A stretch of DNA of 13,314 nt from JAZDMK01 sp043800975 (lineage in GTDB: Bacteria; Bacteroidota; Bacteroidia; Bacteroidales; JAHJDW01). Shown piece by piece: positions 7,171-13,314 of the stretch. The position numbers and the translations under genes are program-made. The DNA lies in assembly GCA_043800975.1 (NCBI GenBank), contig JAZDMK010000227.1:1-13314 (forward strand). Direction: 5' to 3'. The notes beneath the pieces are model-generated. The model ran no database searches and was not told the origin of the DNA. It was given only the letters and a program-made list of their open reading frames with translations. The number at the start of each line of letters is the position of its first letter. Positions within the stretch are counted from its first letter, which is position 1.

Positions 7171-7639
7171 ATTTTTTACTTTTGATAAAGAGTCTGCTGT
7201 CAAATTCAAAAGCTTCCGTTTTGATAATTTTTACTTTTGAAAATTGCTTGTGTCTTGGGTTAATTAAATAATTAAAACTTCCCTGCACCACAGCTGATGG
7301 CACTTTTAAAAATAGCCATTTGTTTTCGGAAACCAATTTGTCTCCAACAATACAAGTTGACTTTTTGTATGGAAACGATTTCCAATCTTTTGGAAGTTCG
7401 TTTACTTTGATTTCGTGGTTTACAAGATTGGAAGGAATTTCTATATGAACCAGTTTATAGTCGTCTGGCATCATTCCCAAAGGCAAATGAACTGCAATTT
7501 CTGCTGTACACAATGCAATCGATTCACTTGTATAAATCAAAGGTGTGCCCACGTTGTTCCATCTTCCTCCAACGGTTTCAGCACCTTTACCACTCAGATC
7601 CCTGCAATATTTTGATTTGCTTAAACGAAAAACAATCAT
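7169..7639 (-). CDS. RES-domain toxin of a type II toxin-antitoxin system
   Basis: A 156-residue protein that is essentially one RES domain. The N-terminal signature RLSKSKYCRDLSGKGAE is followed by GGRWNNVGTP (Arg26), IYTSESIALCTAE (Glu47) and VPSAVV (Ser115) with FNYLINPRH. These supply the Arg, Glu and Ser that name the family. Characterised RES toxins have an ADP-ribosyltransferase-like fold; several deplete cellular NAD+, while ParT modifies a phosphoribosyl pyrophosphate synthetase. All key residues are present, so the toxin is probably active. Its ATG (7637-7639 on the complement) overlaps the stop of the upstream antitoxin gene by 4 bp, the normal order for Xre-RES pairs. The stop at 7169-7171 lies in the T-run of the convergent terminator. 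Which of the two target activities it has cannot be told from sequence alone. Confidence 0.92.
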   Translation of the reverse strand: MIVFRLSKSKYCRDLSGKGAETVGGRWNNVGTPLIYTSESIALCTAEIAVHLPLGMMPDDYKLVHIEIPSNLVNHEIKVNELPKDWKSFPYKKSTCIVGDKLVSENKWLFLKVPSAVVQGSFNYLINPRHKQFSKVKIIKTEAFEFDSRLFIKSKK

Positions 7640-8067
7640 GCCAGAATGCCGTATGCAATGCGTGAAATTTCAGCTTTTATCATTTGAATGCCAAATGTGG
7701 TATCCAGATATTCTTTTGGCTTTTTGCCGCCTAGGGCAATGTTTTCAGATTCTAACCAGGCATCAAATTTCTTACTGCTGCCAAAAGCTTCCACACCCTG
7801 ATTATACATCAATGTTATTTCAATGATTCTTTCAGAATGGATGCGATCAAAAGTGCCCTTCTCTTTTTTGTATCGCTGCATGGTTCTGCCCGATAAATTG
7901 AGAATTTGAGTCCAATCATTCAGGGTAAAAGGAATCTTGTTTACCAGTGATAAAAAATAATTAAATGCAATACCCTGCCTGACCGTATCCACAAGATACA
8001 GAACTTCACTTTCATTAACAACCGAAGCAGAAAGCACAGGTTCTTTGTATTTTTTTTCCTTTTTCAC
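7636..8067 (-). CDS. Xre/MbcA/ParS-like antitoxin (DUF2384-type C-terminus)
   Basis: The cognate antitoxin of the RES toxin, 143 residues from the chosen GTG at 8067. The N-terminal half holds a helix-turn-helix-like segment (FTLNDWTQILNLSGRTMQRYK) as in Xre-type antitoxins that bind their own promoter. The C-terminal half is the toxin-binding domain: GSSKKFDAWLESENIALGGKKPKEYLDTTFG, then a final RIAYGI that in known complexes plugs the toxin active site. An in-frame GTG at 8097 would add 10 residues. I prefer 8067 because a promoter-like TATCTTTG lies at 8084-8091 on this strand, which would leave no leader for 8097, but the choice is uncertain and no ATG is available. It likely represses its own operon together with the toxin. 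Confidence 0.88.
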   Translation of the reverse strand: MKKEKKYKEPVLSASVVNESEVLYLVDTVRQGIAFNYFLSLVNKIPFTLNDWTQILNLSGRTMQRYKKEKGTFDRIHSERIIEITLMYNQGVEAFGSSKKFDAWLESENIALGGKKPKEYLDTTFGIQMIKAEISRIAYGILA

Positions 8068-8083
8068 CCTATTTTCCTTTCCA

Positions 8084-8091
8084 CAAAGATA
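8084..8091 (-). promoter_or_regulatory. Possible -7 element for the toxin-antitoxin operon
   Basis: Read on the minus strand this is TATCTTTG, a full match to the Bacteroidota -7 consensus TAnnTTTG, 16 bases before the GTG at 8067. I find no TTTG at the expected -33 distance, so the call rests on one box only. Confidence 0.35.
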
Positions 8092-8191
8092 CGACACTTT
8101 TCCATATTATTTCGCCTTTTGTCATTTTCTTTTCAACAATTCTGCTATTGACTTACAAATTCTAATCTCCAAATCTATGCAAATTGTCGGT

Positions 8192-8224
8192 TTTGTATGA
8201 ATTTCTACATTTTTTATACCTTTG
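8192..8224 (+). promoter_or_regulatory. icmF: Bacteroidota-type promoter for icmF
   Basis: A TTTG box (8192-8195), 21 bases, then TACCTTTG (8217-8224) fits the -33/-7 consensus of the Bacteroidota primary sigma factor. Transcription would begin shortly before ~8232 and give a short leader to the ATG at 8249. The rest of the 181-bp divergent intergenic region (8068-8248) is AT-rich, and I see no clear operator palindrome in it. Confidence 0.6.
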
Positions 8225-8248
8225 CTCTCCTCTTTAAAGTAATCTGTT

Positions 8249-11200
8249 ATGCAGGAAAAATATCAGCCGAAAAATCATGTACGAATCGTTACTGCCGCTT
8301 CTCTTTTCGACGGACACGATGCAGCCATCAATATCATGCGCCGCATCATGCAAAGTTCTGGCGCGGAAGTAATCCATCTGGGTCATAACCGCTCTGTAAA
8401 AGAAATTGTGGACTGCGCCATTCAGGAAGATGCTCAGAGTATTGCTATCACTTCCTATCAGGGCGGGCATATCGAATTCTTCAAATACATGAAAGATCTG
8501 CTGAAAGAACAAGGCTGTGGTCATATCAAGATTTTTGGCGGTGGCGGCGGCGTAATACTTCCTCTCGAAATTGAGGAACTACACAAGTACGGAATAGACA
8601 GAATCTATTCTCCGGATGATGGACGAACACTTGGATTGCAGGGCATGATCAATGACGTGATAGAAAAAAGTGATTATCCCGTAGGTGAAAAATTAAACAT
8701 AAAAGCTTCTGAAATTAAAGCCGACGATTATGTTACACTGGCCCGTCTGATCTCAGCTGCAGAGAATTTCCCTGATCAAGCAAAATCATTGATTGCTGAA
8801 CTGGAAGAAAAAGCCGCAGCTCATCAAATTCCCGTATTGGGAATTACAGGAACCGGCGGCGCTGGAAAATCCTCATTAATCGATGAACTTGTCAGACGTT
8901 ATCTTGATCAGTTCCCTGAAAAAACAATCGGAATTGTTTCTGTTGATCCTTCGAAACGCAAGACAGGCGGCGCTTTGCTGGGTGATCGCATTCGCATGAA
9001 TGCCATCAACGACGGTCGTGTGTTTATGCGTTCATTGGCTACTCGCCAGAGTAATCTTGCTATGTCACGTTACGTGAAAGATGCTGTTACGATTTTAAAG
9101 GCTGCCTGCTTTGATATGATTATTCTTGAAACAAGCGGTATCGGTCAAAGTGATACAGAAATTGTTGATCACAGTGATGTTTCGCTTTATGTGATGACTC
9201 CTGAGTTCGGCGCACCATCCCAACTGGAAAAAATCGACATGCTTGATTTTGCAGATGTAATTGCTATCAATAAATTTGATAAACGTGGCGCATTAGATGC
9301 AATCCGTGATGTCAGAAAAACATACATACGCAATCATAATCTTTTCGAATTAGAGCCTGAGAAAGCGCCTATCTATGGAACGATTGCTTCACAGTTCAAT
9401 GATCCCGGTGTAAGTGAACTCTTCACTAAAATCATGGAAATAATTCATCAAAAAACAGGCATCACATTCGTACAAGGAAATAATCCCAAACCTATTTCAC
9501 CCGAAAAAATTCAGATTATTCCATCCAATCGTACTCGCTATCTTTCTGAGATTTCTGAAACTATTCGTGGATATAATCAATGGACAATTGATCAGGCTGA
9601 TATTGCGCAGCGTATGTATGGAATCACACGTGCAATGGAAGGCATCAGCGACCCGGCTGCTAAAAACGAACTGGATAAATCATATAAAGATTTAGAATAT
9701 AAACTCGACGGACATTGCAGAAAAATTATCGATGGATGGGAAGCAAAAAAGAAATGCTTCAGTGATGATGAGTTCATGTATAAAGTGCGTGATAAAGAAA
9801 TTCGCGTTTCTACTTTCACCGAATCATTATCGCATTTAAAAATTCCAAAAATTTCCATGCCGCGCTACACCGCATGGGGCGATGTTGTTAAATGGAGCCT
9901 GCAGGAAAATGTTCCGGGCGAATTTCCTTTCACCGCGGGTGTGTTTCCTTTCAAACGTGAAGGTGAAGATCCAACCCGCATGTTTGCAGGTGAAGGCGGA
10001 CCCGAAAGAACCAACAAACGTTTTCATTATGTATCGCTGGGAATGCCTGCTATCAGACTGAGTACAGCTTTCGATTCGGTTACACTATACGGACAAGATC
10101 CTGATCTGCGTCCTGATATTTGCGGTAAGATCGGGAACTCGGGCGTTTCCATCTGCTGTCTAGATGATCTAAAAAAACTCTATTCCGGTTTCAACCTCGC
10201 TGACGCCAAGACTTCTGTATCGATGACAATCAACGGTCCCGCTCCTGTAATGACCGGATTCTTTATGAATGCTGCCATCGATCAGCAATGTGAAATTTAC
10301 ATTCGCGAAAACGGTCTGGAAAAAGAAGTGCAGAAAAAGATTGATGATATTTATAAAAAGGCTGGCACAAAACGCCCTTCCTATCAAGGTGAGCTACCTG
10401 AAGGAAACAACGGACTGGGCCTGATGTTGCTTGGTGTTACCGGCGATCAGGTTTTGCCTGCAGATGTGTATGAAAATATTAAAACCTGCACATTAGCTTC
10501 GGTTCGTGGTACTGTTCAGGCCGATATTCTGAAAGAAGATCAGGCACAAAATACCTGCATTTACAGCACCGATTTTTCGTTAAAACTGATGGGCGATGTG
10601 CAGCAATATTTCATAGATAAAAACGTTCGTAATTTTTATTCCGTTTCCATTTCTGGTTATCACATTGCAGAAGCAGGCGCCAATCCTATATCACAGCTTG
10701 CATTCACTTTATCCAACGGCTTCACTTACGTGGAATATTATCTGAGTCGCGGTATGCATATCGACAGTTTTGCACCCAACCTCAGTTTCTTTTTCTCAAA
10801 TGGTATTGATCCTGAATTCTCTGTTATCGGCCGTGTAGCACGCCGTATCTGGGCCAAAGCCATGAAGAATAAATATGGTGGCAACGCAAGATCACAACAA
10901 CTAAAATATCACATTCAGACTTCCGGTCGTTCACTGCATTCGCAGGAAATTGACTTTAATGATATCCGCACTACATTGCAAGGGTTGTATGCGATTTACG
11001 ACAACTGTAATTCGCTTCACACCAATGCATACGATGAAGCTATTACAACACCTACTGAAGAATCCGTTCGTCGGGCTATGGCTATTCAACTTATTATTAA
11101 TCGTGAACTGGGGCTGGCAAAAAACCAAAATCCATTGCAGGGTTCATTCATCATTGAAGAGTTAACTGATTTAGTGGAAGAAGCTGTAATGGCTGAATTC

Positions 11201-11605
11201 GACCGCATCAGTGAACGCGGAGGTGTACTCGGCGCAATGGAAACCATGTATCAGCGTAGCAAGATTCAGGAAGAATCGTTGTATTACGAAACGCTGAAAC
11301 ACACGGGCGAAATGCCAATCATTGGTGTCAACACTTTTCTTTCAAGCAAAGGCTCACCAACGGTAATCCCCGGTGAAGTAATCCGTGCCACTGAAACTGA
11401 AAAGAATTATCAGTTAGAAATGCTGGAACAACTTCACAAAACACAGGCTGAAAAAACACCTGCCTTGTTGGCTCAACTGAAAAAAGATGCGGTGACCAAC
11501 CATAACATTTTCGACACATTGATGGAAACCTCCAAATGCTGTAGTCTGGGTCAGATCACCCAAGCCCTTTTCAGTGTTGGCGGACAGTACAGAAGGAATA
11601 TGTAA
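8249..11605 (+). CDS. icmF: Fused isobutyryl-CoA mutase IcmF (B12 domain, G-protein, mutase)
   Basis: An 1118-residue cytoplasmic enzyme, full length for IcmF. Using adenosylcobalamin it interconverts isobutyryl-CoA and n-butyryl-CoA, linking valine/branched-chain acyl-CoA and fatty-acid metabolism. The B12-binding domain (~10-140) has the cobalt-ligand His23 in SLFDGHD. A MeaB-like chaperone GTPase (~170-420) has the P-loop GTGGAGKSS (201-209), VDPSKRKTGGALLGDR, ETSGIGQSDTE and NKFD (341-344). The mutase barrel (~540-1118) has GVFPFKREGEDPTRMFAGEG, AFDSVTLYG and SGYHIAEAGA with active-site His805. Substrate choice is read from two sites: Phe in GVFPFKR (566/568) where methylmalonyl-CoA mutase has Tyr, and Gln767 in DQAQNT where it has Arg. 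Phe/Gln is the isobutyryl-CoA mutase pair. ATG 8249 follows a good promoter. The gene stands alone; a lipoprotein gene follows at 54 bp. Confidence 0.95.
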   Translation: MQEKYQPKNHVRIVTAASLFDGHDAAINIMRRIMQSSGAEVIHLGHNRSVKEIVDCAIQEDAQSIAITSYQGGHIEFFKYMKDLLKEQGCGHIKIFGGGGGVILPLEIEELHKYGIDRIYSPDDGRTLGLQGMINDVIEKSDYPVGEKLNIKASEIKADDYVTLARLISAAENFPDQAKSLIAELEEKAAAHQIPVLGITGTGGAGKSSLIDELVRRYLDQFPEKTIGIVSVDPSKRKTGGALLGDRIRMNAINDGRVFMRSLATRQSNLAMSRYVKDAVTILKAACFDMIILETSGIGQSDTEIVDHSDVSLYVMTPEFGAPSQLEKIDMLDFADVIAINKFDKRGALDAIRDVRKTYIRNHNLFELEPEKAPIYGTIASQFNDPGVSELFTKIMEIIHQKTGITFVQGNNPKPISPEKIQIIPSNRTRYLSEISETIRGYNQWTIDQADIAQRMYGITRAMEGISDPAAKNELDKSYKDLEYKLDGHCRKIIDGWEAKKKCFSDDEFMYKVRDKEIRVSTFTESLSHLKIPKISMPRYTAWGDVVKWSLQENVPGEFPFTAGVFPFKREGEDPTRMFAGEGGPERTNKRFHYVSLGMPAIRLSTAFDSVTLYGQDPDLRPDICGKIGNSGVSICCLDDLKKLYSGFNLADAKTSVSMTINGPAPVMTGFFMNAAIDQQCEIYIRENGLEKEVQKKIDDIYKKAGTKRPSYQGELPEGNNGLGLMLLGVTGDQVLPADVYENIKTCTLASVRGTVQADILKEDQAQNTCIYSTDFSLKLMGDVQQYFIDKNVRNFYSVSISGYHIAEAGANPISQLAFTLSNGFTYVEYYLSRGMHIDSFAPNLSFFFSNGIDPEFSVIGRVARRIWAKAMKNKYGGNARSQQLKYHIQTSGRSLHSQEIDFNDIRTTLQGLYAIYDNCNSLHTNAYDEAITTPTEESVRRAMAIQLIINRELGLAKNQNPLQGSFIIEELTDLVEEAVMAEFDRISERGGVLGAMETMYQRSKIQEESLYYETLKHTGEMPIIGVNTFLSSKGSPTVIPGEVIRATETEKNYQLEMLEQLHKTQAEKTPALLAQLKKDAVTNHNIFDTLMETSKCCSLGQITQALFSVGGQYRRNM

Positions 11606-11659
11606 TATGAGTTTATAGGTACAATTTTTGATGTTTAACCGTCTCAAAATCCCTATACT

Positions 11660-12301
11660 ATGAAATATCTGTTCTTCTTTCTTTCAATCTTTATTCTTGC
11701 AAGCTGCGAGGACAATTACGGCGATTTCTACGGACCCAATGGCAACAGCATTGGCAACAATAACAACGGAAACAACAACGGAAACAATCCTCCGTATACC
11801 TACCCAACCACCTTCAAAATCCAAACCTGGACGTCCGAAGACTGGGATTATTGGGAATACAAAATTGGTGACACCACCGGAACAATTAAAACATGGACAT
11901 CCGAAGACTGGGACTACTGGGAATTTCATTTAGGTTCTATTCAGGGAAGTATTAAAACATGGACATCCGAAGACTGGGATCACTGGGAAGTTTTTGTGGG
12001 CGGAACTAAAGTTTTAAATATTCAGACCTGGACTTCCAATGACTTTGATTACTGGGAAATAACCAGCAGTTCTCCTGCATTTGATGCCGATGTGAAAACA
12101 TGGACTTCTGAAGATTTTGACCACTGGGAAGTGTTTGTGAATGGAAGCAAAAAGCTCAACATACAAACCTGGACGAGTAACGACTGGGATTACTGGGAAT
12201 TCAGCGGTGACAAAAACACCTTCACTATCCCGCAGCTGGCTGCTGTTTTATTCATTCCGGTTTACACCTCTGCCATACATATGCAGGGAATTGATCAATA
12301 A
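11660..12301 (+). CDS. Putative surface lipoprotein with six TWTSxDWDxWE repeats
   Basis: A 213-residue protein not recognised as a known family. Residues 1-16 form a lipoprotein signal (lipobox LASC, Cys16). The next residues EDNYGD are acidic, like the lipoprotein export signal that sends Bacteroidota lipoproteins to the cell surface. A low-complexity Asn/Gly linker (~27-44) and a Pro/Tyr/Thr stretch precede six tandem repeats starting at residues 54, 76, 98, 121, 145 and 168. Each has the core (I/V)(Q/K)TWTS(E/N)D(W/F)D(Y/H)WE and a variable tail with gly/ser turns. A short tail (residues ~182-213) ends the protein. Alternating aromatic and acidic residues suggest beta-strands with exposed Trp and Asp, compatible with a small beta-repeat fold binding a ligand, cation or surface; this is inference. 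It lies 54 bp after icmF and abuts the convergent hydrolase gene. Confidence 0.82.
   Translation: MKYLFFFLSIFILASCEDNYGDFYGPNGNSIGNNNNGNNNGNNPPYTYPTTFKIQTWTSEDWDYWEYKIGDTTGTIKTWTSEDWDYWEFHLGSIQGSIKTWTSEDWDHWEVFVGGTKVLNIQTWTSNDFDYWEITSSSPAFDADVKTWTSEDFDHWEVFVNGSKKLNIQTWTSNDWDYWEFSGDKNTFTIPQLAAVLFIPVYTSAIHMQGIDQ
11819..12199 (+). repeat. Six in-frame tandem repeats (66-72 bp) in the lipoprotein gene
   Basis: Conserved 39-bp cores start at 11819, 11885, 11951, 12020, 12092 and 12161, giving spacings of 66, 66, 69, 72 and 69 bp. The cores at 11885 and 11951 are nearly identical at DNA level, differing only at the TAC/CAC codon and the wobble base before it. Copies 3+4 and copies 5+6 also match as a 141-bp (47-residue) double unit, with HWEVFV(G/N)G(T/S)K followed by LNIQTWTSND, so the array probably grew by duplicating a two-repeat block. 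Confidence 0.92.
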
Positions 12302-13138
12302 CTAAAGCAATTCTTTCAGTTTAAAAAACTCTTTCGCTCTTACACCTTTCTCCGTCATTTGGAGCGTACAGGATTCCTTATCAATATCATGTTCAAAGAT
12401 AAGAATGTAATTATTTTCGATGGCTTCTTTTAAAAACTTTTCGCGTTCTTCTAATGAAAGCATCGGACGCGTATCGTAGCTCATCACAAAAGGAATAGGA
12501 ATATGGACATGCGCAGGAAATACATCCCCCATGTAAACGAAAGTTTTCTCATTATATTTCACCAAAACAATCATGTGGCCATCGGTGTGGCCATGGTGCA
12601 TCTGCACTGAAATTCCCGGAAACAATTCTCCATCTTCTTCCACCAGTTTCACTTTTCCATGTTCTTGCAAAGGCAGAATGTTTTCTTTCAGGAAGGATGC
12701 TTTCTCACGCCGGTTGGGGTTTGTAGCCCACTCCCATTGTCTTCTGCTGATCCAGTAATTTGCATTTGGAAATGCAGGAACGAGTGCTTCTCCAACTTTT
12801 TTTACACTCCCGCCGCAATGATCAAAATGCAGATGCGTGTGAATCACATCCGTGATATCATCATGCGTAAAGCCATGCGCTGCCAGCGATTTAGCAAGTG
12901 TATGCTCACCGAACAGATGATAATTCCCCATGAATTTCGCATCCTGCTTATCACCAATACCGGAGTCAACCAGAATTTTGCGATCCCCTGAATCTATTAA
13001 CAACAGACGCATTGCCCACGGACACAAATTATTTTCATCACAGGGATAAATCTTCTGCCACATTACTTTCGGCACAACACCAAACATGGCTCCTCCGTCC
13101 AGTTTGAAATTTTCGGTATCAATTGAGTATAGTTTCAT
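12302..13138 (-). CDS. Metallo-beta-lactamase-fold hydrolase
   Basis: A 278-residue MBL-fold enzyme with a complete two-metal site: H102-x-H104-x-D106-H107 in HTHLHFDHCGG, His184 in HHGHTDGH, bridging Asp205 in YMGDVFPAH and His250 in IFEHD. The N-terminal strand/loop ILVDSGIGDK and the overall length fit the cytoplasmic MBL hydrolases annotated as lactonase-like (YtnP/AttM-like), which may open N-acyl-homoserine lactones or other lactones or esters. Tyr221 lies where some lactonases place a catalytic Tyr, but I cannot align it with certainty. No signal peptide is present. ATG is at 13136-13138 (complement). The TAG stop (12302-12304) directly follows the TAA of the convergent repeat-lipoprotein gene, leaving no intergenic space. 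The fold assignment is sure; the substrate is not. Confidence 0.88.
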   Translation of the reverse strand: MKLYSIDTENFKLDGGAMFGVVPKVMWQKIYPCDENNLCPWAMRLLLIDSGDRKILVDSGIGDKQDAKFMGNYHLFGEHTLAKSLAAHGFTHDDITDVIHTHLHFDHCGGSVKKVGEALVPAFPNANYWISRRQWEWATNPNRREKASFLKENILPLQEHGKVKLVEEDGELFPGISVQMHHGHTDGHMIVLVKYNEKTFVYMGDVFPAHVHIPIPFVMSYDTRPMLSLEEREKFLKEAIENNYILIFEHDIDKESCTLQMTEKGVRAKEFFKLKELL

Positions 13139-13314
13139 AATTTCGGATTGTAGAATTCGGATTGCAGATTTTCAAAGAAAACTATTTTTTTGATGTAAAT
13201 CTACTTTTGGTAGGTTTCGCTGAAGCAACAATGATCTGAAATTATGGATTTCAAAATTTTGAATTTTTCAAACCAAAATCAAAAATCGCAAATCAAAATT
13301 CATAAATAATTTAC
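13139..13314. other. AT-rich non-coding tail with short direct repeats
   Basis: I see no gene in this stretch up to the window end. TTCGGATTG occurs twice, 14 bp apart (13142-13150 and 13156-13164). The last ~70 bases are built from variants of CAAAATC/CAAATC/AAATCG. Such AT-rich simple sequence is common between Bacteroidota genes. The hydrolase promoter should lie here, but I find no good TTTG/TAnnTTTG pair on the minus strand. Confidence 0.5.

Noticed and set aside
6679..7209. Leftward open frame of 176 residues across the second lipoprotein gene
   Set aside because: It is antisense to a clear lipoprotein with signal peptide and paralogue, overlaps the toxin gene end, and its translation resembles no protein family.
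11684..11933. Open frames in other phases within the repeat lipoprotein
   Set aside because: They arise from the repetitive composition; only the frame from 11660 has a signal sequence and regular repeats.
11819..12199. Regular repeats as a CRISPR array
   Set aside because: The repeats are in frame, separated by coding sequence of similar character and codon-level variation; spacers are not unique sequence.
13139..13314. Short direct repeats as an attachment site or origin
   Set aside because: The repeats are only 9 bp and lie in simple AT-rich sequence; no integrase, tRNA or replication gene is near.

Overview
The window looks like a chromosomal segment of a member of the Bacteroidota. The base composition is AT-rich. 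Shine-Dalgarno sequences are mostly absent. One promoter fits the Bacteroidota form (TTTG, about 20 bases, TAnnTTTG). Many products are signal-peptide proteins or lipoproteins, two of which resemble the type IX secretion/gliding component GldN. Nothing in the sequence fixes the genus. All genes except a toxin-antitoxin pair and a hydrolase read rightwards, and there is no gene-free stretch over 300 bases.

Left part (1-6438): the 3' end of a TauE/SafE-type permease is followed by a fluoride channel (crcB/fluC). Next come two translationally coupled (ATGA overlap) paralogues that each carry a signal peptide, a caspase-fold protease domain with intact His/Cys dyad and a C-terminal TPR tail. They are followed at 5 bp by a small exported NTF2-like (SnoaL/DUF4440-type) protein and at 33 bp by a lipoprotein. 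A strong intrinsic terminator at 6411-6438 closes the block. The tight spacing suggests one transcription unit for the two proteases, the NTF2-like protein and the lipoprotein, all apparently acting outside the cytoplasm.

Middle (6439-8097): a second lipoprotein, paralogous to the first, has its own terminator. It is followed on the minus strand by a type II toxin-antitoxin operon: an Xre/MbcA/ParS-like antitoxin (DUF2384-type C-terminus) overlapping a RES-domain toxin by 4 bp.

Right part (8098-13314): a divergent promoter region leads to icmF, a 1118-residue fused B12-domain/G-protein/acyl-CoA mutase whose active-site residues point to isobutyryl-CoA mutase. Then comes a putative surface lipoprotein made of an Asn/Gly linker and six copies of a Trp/Asp-rich repeat of about 23 residues that I do not recognise. 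A convergent metallo-beta-lactamase-fold hydrolase follows, its stop codon directly abutting that of the repeat protein. The window ends in AT-rich non-coding sequence.

The best candidates for undescribed biology are the exported tandem caspase-TPR module with its partners, the pair of small GldN-like lipoproteins, and the TWTSxDWDxWE repeat lipoprotein.
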